A stretch of DNA of 64,000 nucleotides from Brevibacillus aydinogluensis (GCF_031954365.1 NZ_JAUSVZ010000017.1), one strand, 5' to 3'; shown: positions 32,472-41,132, counted from the first letter of the stretch. Made by a program: numbers and translations. The notes: generated by a model from the sequence alone, not told the origin.

Positions 32472-33218
32472 ATGTCGTTTGCAAACAAAATTGTCGTTGT
32501 CACCGGAGCCGGGCGGGGAATTGGCTTTGCTGTCGCCTCCCTGTACGCCGCCCGCGGCGCCCACGTGGTAGTCGCCGAACAAAACCGAGAGTCGGGAGAA
32601 GCCGCAGTTTCAGCCATCACCGCGGCAGGCGGAACCGCGGTTTTCCATCCGGTCGACGTCAGCGTCCCGGCCGAAATCGAGGCACTTATGCGCATGGTTT
32701 CGTCCCGCTGGAACAGGTTGGACATTCTCGTAAACAACGCCGGCATCTCACAGTGGGCCTCACCGTACGAGCTTTCGGTCGAGGAGTGGGACCGCATTCT
32801 GAACACAAATCTGCGCAGCGTCTTCCTCTGCTCCCGGGAAGCGGCCAAGCTGATGCGCCAATCCGGAGGCGGCGCGATTATCAACATCGCTTCCACGCGG
32901 GCACACATGTCCGAACCGCACTCGGAGGCATACGCCGCCTCCAAAGGGGGCATTCTCGCCTTGACGCACGCCCTGGCCGTTTCTTTGGGACCGGACAACA
33001 TCCGCGTCAATGCCATCTCGCCCGGCTGGATCGAGACGGGCGATTACGATGCACTGCGGCCGGAGGACCACCACCAGCACCCGGCCGGACGCGTCGGCAA
33101 ACCGGAAGACATCGCCCGCGCCTGCCTGTTTTTGACCGATGAAGGCAACGATTTCGTCACCGGCGCGGAGCTGGTGATCGACGGCGGCATGACGCGGAAG
33201 ATGATTTACGTGCCGTAA
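32472..33218 (+). CDS. Short-chain dehydrogenase/reductase
   Basis: This 248-residue classical SDR has the Rossmann motif VVVTGAGRGIGFAVA (about 9-22) and NNAGIS. The catalytic Ser is in NIASTRAHMS, with Tyr and Lys in EAYAASKGG, and the C-terminal GAELVIDGG follows. It resembles glucose or 3-oxoacyl reductases, but the substrate cannot be told. AGGAGG precedes the ATG at 32472. It is divergent from the nitroreductase gene and ends before a bidirectional terminator. Confidence 0.92.
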   Translation: MSFANKIVVVTGAGRGIGFAVASLYAARGAHVVVAEQNRESGEAAVSAITAAGGTAVFHPVDVSVPAEIEALMRMVSSRWNRLDILVNNAGISQWASPYELSVEEWDRILNTNLRSVFLCSREAAKLMRQSGGGAIINIASTRAHMSEPHSEAYAASKGGILALTHALAVSLGPDNIRVNAISPGWIETGDYDALRPEDHHQHPAGRVGKPEDIARACLFLTDEGNDFVTGAELVIDGGMTRKMIYVP

Positions 33219-33257
33219 GCCGCGCCGCCGACTGCGAACAGCGCATCGAAAACATAA

Positions 33258-33304
33258 AAGGGACGGTTCCGAGCAGAATACGCTGCGTGAACCGTCCCTG
33301 TTTC
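33258..33304. terminator. Bidirectional terminator
   Basis: AGGGACGGTTC/GAACCGTCCCT with T-rich flanks on both strands. It serves the SDR gene and the oxidase operon. Confidence 0.75.
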
Positions 33305-33323
33305 ATGTGCCAATCCTTCGTTG

Positions 33324-34982
33324 CTACCAGGTGCGGATTGGCGGCGAACCCGGCGGATGGTGGTTAAGCTGTTCCAGGATCGGGTAGCCGTACGCCATCA
33401 CGATCAGGAAGACCAGCACGCCCACCCAGACCGGCCAGCGCTCCAGAATGCGCGGTGTATGTTGTACTGTCTCCGTTTCCGCAATCGGATACTCGGTTTT
33501 TCCTTTGGGTGCAAAGAACGTCAGATAACCGAGGATCAACAGCAGCAGAATCGCCGCCGTAAACAGCAGGCCTCCGCCAAAGGCCATGACGCGCTGATAA
33601 TCCATCCATTCGAGCGCGACCGGGTGATCCATGTAGGTCGTGTAGCTGGTTCGCCGAGGCGATCCCTGCAAGCCCATGTAGTGCATCGCAAACGACATCA
33701 GGAACATGCCGACTGCCCAAAAGACCGTCTGCACCATGCCCATGCGGTTGGCTGTACGGGTGAGCGTCCGTCCCGTCAGCGCCGGAATCAGCCAGTAGCT
33801 GACACCGAAGAAGGTGAGTGCGACTGCCGCTCCTATGGTAATGTGGAAGTGGCCGGTTACAAAAACTGTGTTGTGGACAACGGCGTTCATCTGGTTGCTG
33901 GCGTTGATAATCCCCCCGGCCCCGGCCGGAATGAAGAACAGCATGCCGACAAATGGTGCGAAGAAGCGCACATCCGACCACGGCATTTTTTTCAGCCAGC
34001 CAAACAGGCCGACTCCGCCTTTTTTCCGTCCGGTCGTTTCAAATGTGGCAAACATGGAGAACGCGGTCATCAGCGACGGAATCACGACAATCAGCGTCAG
34101 GATGACGTGGATCATCTTCCATCCCGGCGAGATGCCCGGTTCCATCAGTTGGTGGTGGAAGCCGACAGGGATGGAGAACAGCAGCAGGCAGATAAATGCC
34201 AGCCGGGCCAGCGAGTCGCTGAACACGTGGCCGCCGATGACCCGCGGCACGCATACGTACCAGACAATGTACGCCGGCATCAGCCAGAAGTAGACCAGCG
34301 GATGGCCGAAGAACCAGAACAACGTCCGGCTGAGCATGATGTTGATCGTCGAGGTCCAGCCAAACGACCAGGGAATCAGCTGGAACAGCACCTCCACTGC
34401 CACGGGCAGCGTGGCGATGATCCACAGCAGGAAGGTCGTGACCGACATGAACACGAACAGGGGTGACATTTTCCCGCTATTTTCCCGTTTCCATTTGCGA
34501 TAGCTGCTGAAGATCGCGAATCCGCCCAGCCAGCTCCCGACGACCAGCAGGGCCGCCCCGATGTAAAAGTACGGCGATGCCTTCAGCGGCGCGTAAAAGG
34601 TGTAGAGAACGGACGCGTCGTTGGTGATGATCGTCACGAGCGCCATGGCCGTACCGACTGTCATCAGCACCCAGCCGGCCCAGCCCCATCTCAAGGCAGC
34701 GGCGTGCAGGGCACCGCCGGTAGTACGCGCTACCCCGGAAAGCAGAAAGCCGATGATGAAGTACGTGGTAAAGATAAGTGCCATCAACACGCCGTGCGCG
34801 GTCAAAATCTGATAGTAGTTGGTCCAGCTCGGCAGTTCGATGAGGCCGCCGCGCACCATCCCCTGCAGCATTCCAGCCAGCGCCGCAAGTCCAAACGCGA
34901 CATACGCCACCCAGATGTACGAAAGACTGAGACGAGCCGTCGAGCGGTCTACAGGCGTCTGACTAAATACAGCGATTTTCAT
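33324..34982 (-). CDS. b(o/a)3-type cytochrome c oxidase subunit I
   Basis: The 552-residue protein with about 13 transmembrane segments is the catalytic subunit of a B-family haem-copper oxidase. Haem and CuB ligands are visible: LTAHGVLMAL, GHPLVYFWLMP, FHHQLMEPG and TGHFHITIG. HPLVY keeps the tyrosine that is cross-linked to histidine in oxygen reductases and absent from NO reductases, so I call it an oxidase. The start ATG 34982 has AAGGAGG upstream. It is last of a three-gene unit with the 50-aa subunit and subunit II. Expression is probably set by the NreC-type site upstream of the unit. Confidence 0.93.
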   Translation of the reverse strand: MKIAVFSQTPVDRSTARLSLSYIWVAYVAFGLAALAGMLQGMVRGGLIELPSWTNYYQILTAHGVLMALIFTTYFIIGFLLSGVARTTGGALHAAALRWGWAGWVLMTVGTAMALVTIITNDASVLYTFYAPLKASPYFYIGAALLVVGSWLGGFAIFSSYRKWKRENSGKMSPLFVFMSVTTFLLWIIATLPVAVEVLFQLIPWSFGWTSTINIMLSRTLFWFFGHPLVYFWLMPAYIVWYVCVPRVIGGHVFSDSLARLAFICLLLFSIPVGFHHQLMEPGISPGWKMIHVILTLIVVIPSLMTAFSMFATFETTGRKKGGVGLFGWLKKMPWSDVRFFAPFVGMLFFIPAGAGGIINASNQMNAVVHNTVFVTGHFHITIGAAVALTFFGVSYWLIPALTGRTLTRTANRMGMVQTVFWAVGMFLMSFAMHYMGLQGSPRRTSYTTYMDHPVALEWMDYQRVMAFGGGLLFTAAILLLLILGYLTFFAPKGKTEYPIAETETVQHTPRILERWPVWVGVLVFLIVMAYGYPILEQLNHHPPGSPPIRTW

Positions 34983-34996
34983 GTTCCGTCACCTCC

Positions 34997-35464
34997 TTAT
35001 TTCACCGTGATTGTGGTCGCCATGACCTGATGGCCGGCGCCGCAGTATTCGTTGCACAGAATCAGGTATTCGCCCGGCTTGTCAAAGGTGTACGACGCGG
35101 AGTTGATGTGTCCCGGCATCACCATGAAGTTGACGTTGGTTCCGGGAATCTGGAACCCGTGCACTACGTCCGGGCTGGTGACGTGGAAGTTGACCGTGGC
35201 TCCCAGCGGCACCTCCATTTTCCCCGGCGCAAATCCGAAGGCAAACGCCGTCATGTACGCGTCGTATTCATTCTCTCCCACCTTTTTCAGCCCCGGGTTG
35301 TCAAACGGAGGCGTTTGGGTCACCTGGGCCGGGTCAATCATCTCCATGTTGCTTGGCGGAGCCATTCCCATGGCAAACGCGTTGACGCACAAGAGTGCGA
35401 TAAACAGCGCCAGCCCTCCCGCTCCCAGCGCAAGCCAGATTTTCTCGTAACGGTGCAAATGCAT
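34997..35464 (-). CDS. b(o/a)3-type cytochrome c oxidase subunit II (CuA)
   Basis: The 155-residue protein has one N-terminal transmembrane anchor (ALGAGGLALFIALLCVNAF) and an external cupredoxin domain with a full CuA site: His in SPDVVHGFQIPG, then CNEYCGAGHQVM (two Cys, His, Met). The short length is typical of ba3 oxidases. It accepts electrons from cytochrome c and passes them to subunit I. It has GGGAG before the ATG and is 14 bases upstream of the subunit I gene. Confidence 0.93.
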   Translation of the reverse strand: MHLHRYEKIWLALGAGGLALFIALLCVNAFAMGMAPPSNMEMIDPAQVTQTPPFDNPGLKKVGENEYDAYMTAFAFGFAPGKMEVPLGATVNFHVTSPDVVHGFQIPGTNVNFMVMPGHINSASYTFDKPGEYLILCNEYCGAGHQVMATTITVK

Positions 35465-35494
35465 CGTGTCATCTCCCTTCTGCCTTTCACCTTG

Positions 35495-35647
35495 CTACGC
35501 CCGATTCAAAAACAGGGCAAATACGCCAAACCAACTGAGGAGAATGAACGCCCCTACCAACAGCACGGCGGCAAACGTGCCCTTCAGGTTCTCCTGCTCG
35601 GGCTGCGTCGGCTTGGCCTGGTGCTGCGATTCCGTACGCGTCTCCAC
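35495..35647 (-). CDS. Small single-span oxidase subunit (subunit IIa-like)
   Basis: A 50-residue protein starts at GTG 35647 with AGGAGG eight bases upstream. It has a polar N-terminus rich in Gln/Glu/Thr and then one transmembrane helix (FAAVLLVGAFILLSWFGVFA) ending FLNRA. It matches the size and layout of the extra small subunit (IIa) of ba3 oxidases, which completes subunit II's missing helix. It is the first gene of the oxidase operon, 40 bases after the predicted transcription start and 30 bases before subunit II. Confidence 0.82.
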   Translation of the reverse strand: METRTESQHQAKPTQPEQENLKGTFAAVLLVGAFILLSWFGVFALFLNRA

Positions 35648-35694
35648 GGCTCGCTCCTCCTTTCCATGCCGTACCGGCTGCGTTTTACGCTTTC

Positions 35695-35739
35695 ATTCTA
35701 TCCCCCGGCATGAGGGAAGTAAGTCAGGGAAAACCCCTA
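35695..35739 (-). promoter_or_regulatory. Oxidase-operon promoter with NreC-type palindrome
   Basis: Minus strand: operator TAGGGGTTTTCCCTGA (35724-35739) and -10 TAGAAT (35695-35700), with no good -35. The operator starts 39 bases before the -10, centred near -42, the place of a class II activator. Sequence and spacing match the site before the adjacent NreB-like kinase gene. Confidence 0.72.
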
Positions 35740-35789
35740 AAATGATCCAGGAACCTCCCGATTTTTCCTGATTTCTGTCACATTTTGGC

Positions 35790-35821
35790 CAAAAAGAAAA
35801 GACGGCGGTATGCGCCGTCTG
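35790..35821 (-). terminator. Terminator after the NreC-like gene
   Basis: GACGGCG-CATAC-CGCCGTC on the minus strand, then TTTTCTTTTT. Confidence 0.8.
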
Positions 35822-35827
35822 TCTTCT

Positions 35828-36484
35828 CTATTCAAAATCAAGCCATCCTTTTTTGATCGCGTAGCGGACCAGATCCGGCCGGGTGCGCAGATGAAGCTTT
35901 TCCATGATGTGCGCCTTGTGCGACTCGACCGTCTTGACCGAAACGGTCAGCTGCTCCGCAATCTCCCTGTTGCTGAATCCCTTGGCGATCAGGATGAGCA
36001 CTTCCTTTTCCCGATCCGTCAGTATCTCGTATTTGTTCTGCTCTTCGCCGTTTTTCACCATCTGCAGGAATTCCTCGATCAAGGACTTGGTCGCGGACGG
36101 GTATAGGTAGGCCATGCCCTGGTGAACGGTCCGGATGGCAGCAATCAGGTCCAGGTCGGGTGCACTTTTCAAAATGTAGCCGGACGCCCCCGCCTGTAGC
36201 ACGCGAAACAGGTATTCCTCGTCGTCGTGCATCGTCAAGACCAGCACCTGGATGTCAGGCGCTGCTTCTTTTAACCGGGCGGTGGCTGACAGGCCGTTCT
36301 CCCCCGGGGGCATGCTCAGGTCCATCAGCACGACGTCAGGCCGTATCTCCAGCGCTTTGTCAACCGCTTCTTTTCCGTCGGCGGCGTAGCCGACCACTTC
36401 GATGTCCGGATGGGCGTTGAGCAGCATGCCCAGCCCTGAGCGGACGATGGCATGGTCATCGGCGATCAGGACGCGAATGGCCAT
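35828..36484 (-). CDS. NarL-family response regulator, NreC-like
   Basis: The 218-residue protein has a receiver domain with Asp55 in VVLMDLSMPPG and a C-terminal LuxR-type helix-turn-helix (LTDREKEVLILIAKGFSNREIAEQLTVSVKTVESHKAHIMEKL). It overlaps the end of the kinase gene by 29 bases and has its own GGAGG site. NreC of staphylococci activates nitrate/nitrite respiration under low oxygen. Here the neighbouring target is an alternative terminal oxidase. Identical palindromes before the oxidase and kinase genes are its likely sites. Confidence 0.9.
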   Translation of the reverse strand: MAIRVLIADDHAIVRSGLGMLLNAHPDIEVVGYAADGKEAVDKALEIRPDVVLMDLSMPPGENGLSATARLKEAAPDIQVLVLTMHDDEEYLFRVLQAGASGYILKSAPDLDLIAAIRTVHQGMAYLYPSATKSLIEEFLQMVKNGEEQNKYEILTDREKEVLILIAKGFSNREIAEQLTVSVKTVESHKAHIMEKLHLRTRPDLVRYAIKKGWLDFE

Positions 36485-37550
36485 CTTCTGTTTCCTCCTT
36501 TGCGAGCGGTATGCGCACGATCACCGTCGTCCCCTCGCCGGGGGCCGAGCGGATGTCGACTGTGCCTCCCAGCAGTTGGGCCCGCTCCTTCATGCCAAAC
36601 AGTCCCAGGCCGGTCCCCTTCTTCTGCGCCCGTTCCACATCAAATCCGATCCCGTCATCCACAACCGTCACCACCAGTTCTTTGTCCCGATCCTCAAACA
36701 CAATGCCCAACTTGTCCGCCTGGGCGTATTTGGCGGCATTGGTCATCGCCTCCTGCACAATCCGGTAGAGGGCGGTCTCCACCACGGCGGGATAGCGCCG
36801 GCGGTCCCCCTGCACGTGCAGGTCGATCAAGAGGCCAAAGCTCTTTTCAAACCGCTTGATCAGCGAGCGGAGGGCGGGCAGCAGTCCCAAATCGTCCAGG
36901 GCGGAGGGGCGGAGCTCCAGCGCCATGCGCTTTACTTCCTCCATCGCCTTTGCCGTCATCTGTTGAATGTCGGCCACGTGCTGCCGAAGCGGTTCGCTCA
37001 GCTTGCTCTGGCCGACCACGTTGAGCCCGACGAGGATGCTGTACAGCGCCTGTCCCACGCCGTCGTGCAGCTCGCGGGAAATGCGCTTGCGCTCCTCCTC
37101 CTGGGCCTGAATGACGTAGTTCGTCAGCTTGTGCTGATACCGCTCCTTTTCAGCCCGCTGCTGATCCGACATGTCCCTCAGGATCAGCACCATTTTGCCG
37201 CCGTCTATCTCCGGCAGCTGGGCCGAGCTGGCAGCCACAGGGTAATCCCGTCCGTCCTTTGTCTTCAGCCGCATCTCAAATGACGGCATCTGTTCCTGCT
37301 TGAAAAAGCAGTCGGCACAGGTCGCTTCCTCCCGGCAGGTTGCCATGCCCAGGCACAGCTCACATATGTGCCGCTTCCCGATCAGTTCTTCAGTGGCCCA
37401 GCCGGACATCTTCTCCAGCGCGGGGTTGGCCGTCACGATCATTCCCTCTTTGTCCACCACCAGAATCGCGTCGCTGACGTTGGCAAAGACGGACGAAAGC
37501 AGGGTGAAGGCTTCCTCCGACGAGCCCAGTTTTTTCATCCACGCGTCCAT
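36456..37550 (-). CDS. Cytoplasmic PAS histidine kinase with an NreB-type Fe-S motif
   Basis: The 364-residue protein has no transmembrane segment. The N-terminal PAS domain contains Cys63, Cys66, Cys78 and Cys81, spaced C-x2-C-x11-C-x2-C. This is exactly the arrangement that binds the oxygen-labile [4Fe-4S] cluster of Staphylococcus NreB. A fifth cysteine (Cys72) lies between. A HisKA_3 domain follows (RISRELHDGVGQALYSILVGL), then a HATPase (IVQEAMTNAAKYAQADKLG; DDGIGFD; GLGLFGMKERAQLLGG). The ATG has GGAGG upstream, and the promoter carries the GC-rich palindrome. Inference: active when the cluster is intact at low oxygen, it phosphorylates the downstream regulator to raise oxidase expression. 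Confidence 0.92.
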   Translation of the reverse strand: MDAWMKKLGSSEEAFTLLSSVFANVSDAILVVDKEGMIVTANPALEKMSGWATEELIGKRHICELCLGMATCREEATCADCFFKQEQMPSFEMRLKTKDGRDYPVAASSAQLPEIDGGKMVLILRDMSDQQRAEKERYQHKLTNYVIQAQEEERKRISRELHDGVGQALYSILVGLNVVGQSKLSEPLRQHVADIQQMTAKAMEEVKRMALELRPSALDDLGLLPALRSLIKRFEKSFGLLIDLHVQGDRRRYPAVVETALYRIVQEAMTNAAKYAQADKLGIVFEDRDKELVVTVVDDGIGFDVERAQKKGTGLGLFGMKERAQLLGGTVDIRSAPGEGTTVIVRIPLAKEETEDGHSRPDRR

Positions 37551-37583
37551 GCGCTCCTCCTCAAGACAAACATCCTTACCGTT

Positions 37584-37628
37584 ATTGTAGAACGCGGACG
37601 GGGGAAAGTGTATCGGGGAATTCCCCTA
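37584..37628 (-). promoter_or_regulatory. NreBC-like operon promoter with GC-rich palindrome
   Basis: Minus strand: TAGGGGAATTCCCCGA (37613-37628; core GGGGAATTCCCC is a perfect palindrome) and -10 TACAAT (37584-37589). Spacing of 39 bases is identical to that at the oxidase promoter. Suggests autoactivation. Confidence 0.72.
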
Positions 37629-37721
37629 CCTCCCTGCTCTTCTCCCTCAAAGGAGCCCGTTTCCCGCAGGGTGATTGTCCTGGGTGTGGCCGGTGTCCTG
37701 CCTGTATACCGTGGAAGCCTT

Positions 37722-38963
37722 TTATTTGGCCTGCAGCTGGGTGACGTAGAACACGTAATCGCCGCCTTTGTACTTTTTCCCCGTTCCAATCGTGAGAAAA
37801 GCCTCGGCGGAGATTGGCAGCAGCAGATGCTGTTCCCGCTGCTCAGTGCTGTTGGGCAGCACCTTTTCCCATACCGTTACGCCGTCTTCACCCAGTCTGG
37901 CAGCGTATCCGTCCGAACTGGCGTCGTTCATGTTGAACTCTTCGTATTTCACGCAGCCGCTGACCAAAAGATCGCCGTCGTCCGTCACCTGGATGTCGTT
38001 GAGTGCGCTGGTCTGGGTCTTCTCCGCAAACCTCTTTTCCCACACGTTTTTTCCGTCTTTGTCCACCTTGAGCAGATACCCCAGACCGTATCCAGCCCGG
38101 TAGTCGCTGATCGTCCGGTCCGTCCCGGCGATGACCAGACTGCCGTCCGGCGTTTCCGCAAAAGCACGGGGAACGGTGTCCAGGCCGGTCTCGTGCCGGC
38201 GTTCCCAAACGGTCTTTCCGGACTTGTCCACTTTTGCGAGGAAGAGATCCCGGTTAAGGCGGTACGAGTCATCTTCCTGACCAACCGCCCCGAGCAGCAC
38301 GATGCCGCCGTCAACGGTCTGGCGTACCGCGGTGACCGCATCGTATGCCGCTCCTTCAAACGTCGTCTCCCAATTTGGCTTCCCGTCCTGTTCCAGTTTG
38401 GCGAGCAACAGTTCGGTGCTGCGGTCCTGCTGTTCAAGCACCGCTGCCAGCACATAGCCGCCGTCGTCCGTCTGCAGGAGGCGAATGTCCATGCCGACGT
38501 ACTTGGGGTAGGTGTTGGCCCACGCGATTTCACCGTCGCCGTTCACCTTGATCAGGCGGAGATTCCCTTCTGGATCATTCGACCTGGTTAGTCCTGCCAG
38601 CAGAAAGCCGCCGTCTTTCGTCTGAATAAAATGGGACAGACGACCTAATTTCTCGTCAGTCACCGTCTGTGTCACCGTCAGTGTGCCTGATTGCTCCACC
38701 CGGACGATTTCGTATGTACGTTTGTCAGCCGCCTGGCGCGAGAAGAAGATCTCGCCATTCGTTCCGCGCTGCACGTTTCCGTAAAAGTCGCCGTATCTGT
38801 AGGGATGGGATTTTTCCCAGGTCACTGCCGGTCCTTCGATCGTTCCAACGGCCTGCGCCTGACCGCTCCACAGCAGCGGACCCGTGCCAACCAGGGCCAG
38901 CGCCAGCAGGCTCGTCCATTTCCACGCCCGTCCCTTCTGTCCTCCATGCGGTATCAGTCCCAT
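37722..38963 (-). CDS. Secreted beta-propeller-like repeat protein
   Basis: The 413-residue protein has a signal peptide of about 35 residues (WKWTSLLALALVGTGPLLWSGQAQA). Repeated blades follow, each about 50 residues, with the pattern DGGF/YLLAG...KVNGDGEIAWANTY: FIQTKDGGFLLAGL, LLQTDDGGYVLAAV, VRQTVDGGIVLLGA, FAETPDGSLVIAGT and IQVTDDGDLLVSGC. Each blade ends in a Trp-containing strand (WANTY, WETTF, WERRH, WEKRF, WEKVL). This is the layout of bacterial PQQ/Kelch-like secreted propellers. No catalytic residues are known. The ATG at 38963 is preferred because GGAG is ten bases upstream, versus one base from an alternative GTG. Ligand unknown. Confidence 0.8.
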   Translation of the reverse strand: MGLIPHGGQKGRAWKWTSLLALALVGTGPLLWSGQAQAVGTIEGPAVTWEKSHPYRYGDFYGNVQRGTNGEIFFSRQAADKRTYEIVRVEQSGTLTVTQTVTDEKLGRLSHFIQTKDGGFLLAGLTRSNDPEGNLRLIKVNGDGEIAWANTYPKYVGMDIRLLQTDDGGYVLAAVLEQQDRSTELLLAKLEQDGKPNWETTFEGAAYDAVTAVRQTVDGGIVLLGAVGQEDDSYRLNRDLFLAKVDKSGKTVWERRHETGLDTVPRAFAETPDGSLVIAGTDRTISDYRAGYGLGYLLKVDKDGKNVWEKRFAEKTQTSALNDIQVTDDGDLLVSGCVKYEEFNMNDASSDGYAARLGEDGVTVWEKVLPNSTEQREQHLLLPISAEAFLTIGTGKKYKGGDYVFYVTQLQAK

Positions 38964-39149
38964 TCGATTCACGCTCCGTCATCAAATATTCTCCTTATTT
39001 TTACATGAATTGCCAATTGGCGTGAATATGTGAAAGGTAATGTTTTTTCTGGTCTTTTTGGTGGAGTTTTTCCTTCCCGGTCCGGCAGACAAAACAAAGA
39101 CGGGGCGGCCTTCGCTGCACCGTCTCTGCTGCATACTCCGCCAAGCGTT

Positions 39150-39603
39150 TCACGGCTGGGTGACGTTGGAATCGTTTCGCGGCAGCGGTACGTCCGGTTT
39201 GCCGGCGGGATTGCCATGTTGATCCCCGCCTGTTTCAGCCCGGTCTCCAACCGGGTTTTGACCGATCCGACCGGCACGAACGAGACGGGAATCTCCGGTC
39301 CGAAGTGCTCCAGAAAGACGTTTTTCGTGGCCAGCCCCAGCGGCACCGTCACCACGACGTTCTCTTCCTCAAACTCTTTCAGCCGGGCTTGAATGCGGGA
39401 AGTAGTCTCCCCCACAATCCGCGCATACTGCTTGAAGTTGAAATTCACGGCCAGGATGTTTCCGTCACTGTCCTTTTCCAAAATGACAATGTCGTCGAAA
39501 TCGATCCCTTGCTGTAGCAGCCGCTTGGTCACCGCATCGCTGATGGCCAATTTTGCGATCTGATCCGTTTATTTGCGCGGCAATCAGCATCAGGGTCGGC
39601 TCA
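39150..39603 (-). pseudogene. Decayed second copy of yunB
   Basis: From 39214 to about 39603 this is nearly identical to 41540-41930 in the intact yunB (a handful of mismatches). It has lost 139 bases equivalent to 41401-41539, has an extra base in the TTTATTTG run near 39570 (the intact copy reads TTTTTTG) and lacks the N-terminal membrane segment. The last 60 bases before its TGA (39150) still encode the YunB C-terminus in another frame (AGKPDVPLPRNDSNVTQP versus AGKPDVPMPRNEQMIHQP), and they are more diverged than the centre. So there is a deletion, a frameshift and a truncation. It cannot make YunB. Confidence 0.85.
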
Positions 39604-39668
39604 AAATTGCTGCCCAGACGCTCCCGCTTCATTTTCCAGTCTTTTTCAAAGTCTGATTAATTCTTACA

Positions 39669-39702
39669 GAAAAACCAGGACAGCAGGTGCCATCCCGGTT
39701 CT
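39669..39702 (-). terminator. Probable terminator
   Basis: ACCGGGA/TCCTGGT stem with TTTTT on the minus strand, about 65 bases after the gene ending at 39768. The stem has a G-T pair. Confidence 0.55.
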
Positions 39703-39767
39703 TTTCCATTCCGTTAATGAGACTTCTCTTATTATCACGTCAGCCAGTCGTTGCTGTTTGGCCTTTT

Positions 39768-40760
39768 TTATTCAGCGATATCCACAACGATTTTTTCTGC
39801 TACACCGATTGGTGGCAGACTGCGTGTCAGCTTTGGCCCGTAGAACGCAAACACGTTCATGTCAGCCTTCAAGTCTTGCGGTTTGAGTGCTTTGTTGTCC
39901 TTGGCATTAACGATGATCGTCTTGTCATTAATGATCAGCGCTACTTTTTCCGGAGAGGTCGCTGTCAGACCGCGTCCTTCTACCAGCATTTTATAGGTGC
40001 CTTGCTGGTCAGGCTCGATGCTGACTACTTTACCTGTTGTCCCTACTACTTCCGCAGATTCCAGGCTGCTTTTGACAACAATGCTGAGCGCGCCTGTCTG
40101 CGGTGGCCGGCTCATCGCCATGAAATTATGGTGTGTCGCTTCTACTTCCATGCCAAGCTTCAAGTCTTCCGGCTTCAGCTCTTTGCCCGCAGCGTCGGTA
40201 ATTTTGGTTTCCGCGCTGATGTGCAGGATGATTCCTGTCTCATATCCATTCAACGCAATGGAAACTTTGCCATCGTCTGTTTTGTTGATCGTCGTGATCG
40301 TGCCAGTACGCACTGGCGCTTTTTCTGCCTCTTCGTCCACTACCGTCACCGCACTGTCTGTCACATTGACTTTTGCTTGCAGGATTTCATCCACGAAAGC
40401 GACTGGAACATAGGTGCTGCCGTTTAGGAGAAGCGGCTTTGCTCCGAGTGTCTTGTACATTTTCGCAAACGGGTAGCGGTCCTCCCCGGCTTTGGCGTAG
40501 CTCGCGATCGCGCCTTTTTGCACTTCCGCTGCCTTCAGTTCGTTGTTCCAGCTTACTTTGTACCCAAGGGATTCAGCTACCGGACGCAGTGGAACCAAAA
40601 CGGTTTGTTGCTCTTTATCAAAAATCGCGGCTTGCTCAAGCGCGCTTCCGTTTACATTGACCGACAGTTTTTTTACTGGTTCGGAGGCAGCCGATACGAT
40701 ATTCGTTCCCAGCACGGCCAAAGCCGCCAATGTCATCATGCCTGTACGAATTTTTTTCAT
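39768..40760 (-). CDS. Secreted copper-amine-oxidase-N-like domain protein
   Basis: The 330-residue protein has a signal peptide of about 26 residues (IRTGMMTLAALAVLGTNIVSAA). One copper-amine-oxidase N-terminal-like domain follows (VNVNGSALEQAAIFDKEQQTVLVPLRPVAESLGYKVSWNNELKAAEV; NGSTYVPVAFVDEIL), a wall-associated module common in Paenibacillaceae. The remaining 200 residues are two repeats of a beta domain (GTITTINKTDDGKVSI... LKPEDLKLGMEVEA; GKVVSIEPDQQGTYKML... LKPQDLKADMNVFA). No oxidase catalytic domain is present. GGAGG lies eight bases before ATG 40760. It is lower in GC than its neighbours and lies between the two yunB copies. Confidence 0.85.
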   Translation of the reverse strand: MKKIRTGMMTLAALAVLGTNIVSAASEPVKKLSVNVNGSALEQAAIFDKEQQTVLVPLRPVAESLGYKVSWNNELKAAEVQKGAIASYAKAGEDRYPFAKMYKTLGAKPLLLNGSTYVPVAFVDEILQAKVNVTDSAVTVVDEEAEKAPVRTGTITTINKTDDGKVSIALNGYETGIILHISAETKITDAAGKELKPEDLKLGMEVEATHHNFMAMSRPPQTGALSIVVKSSLESAEVVGTTGKVVSIEPDQQGTYKMLVEGRGLTATSPEKVALIINDKTIIVNAKDNKALKPQDLKADMNVFAFYGPKLTRSLPPIGVAEKIVVDIAE

Positions 40761-40868
40761 GCTGCATTCCTCCAATGCTTGTTTTGTACTTGATTTGTGC
40801 TTCTATTCATTTCATTGGACGGAATAGTTTTTGATACGTTTCAACAAACTATTGATTGACGCTTGTCG

Positions 40869-41081
40869 TTATTTCTTCCCCTTCCAAGAAATAATAAAAA
40901 AGACAAAAAAGCTGATCCCGGTTAATAAATGTATTGCGAAATTAAGATATGTCTCGGTGGTCACATTTCTAGAAGGTATAATTCCTACTGTGTTTGGTGG
41001 ATTTAGTCGAAAATAAAGACTTGCTACAGCAGATATTATAATAAATACGGATAATACTACCCCGAGCAAAAACTTATTCAT
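40869..41081 (-). CDS. Small two-span membrane protein, low GC
   Basis: The 70-residue product has two hydrophobic segments (FLLGVVLSVFIIISAVASLYF and FAIHLLTGISFFVFFIISW) separated by a polar loop, with a lysine-rich end. GGGAG lies nine bases before the ATG. Base composition is clearly AT-richer than the window, and the gene sits between the decayed yunB copy and an IS256 remnant, so it probably arrived with that rearrangement. No family recognised. Confidence 0.6.
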   Translation of the reverse strand: MNKFLLGVVLSVFIIISAVASLYFRLNPPNTVGIIPSRNVTTETYLNFAIHLLTGISFFVFFIISWKGKK

Positions 41082-41132
41082 AAATTACTTCTCCCACTAA
41101 AAATTAATGTTCTCGAGTTGAGTCCATATACA

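Noticed and set aside
33324..34982. Subunit I as a nitric oxide reductase
   Set aside because: The HPLVY motif retains the oxidase tyrosine and a CuA subunit is encoded next to it.
38969..39550. A 193-codon frame that looks like a YunB-related protein
   Set aside because: Comparison with the intact copy shows a 139-base deletion and a frame change; the last 80 codons are out-of-frame sequence. Called a pseudogene.
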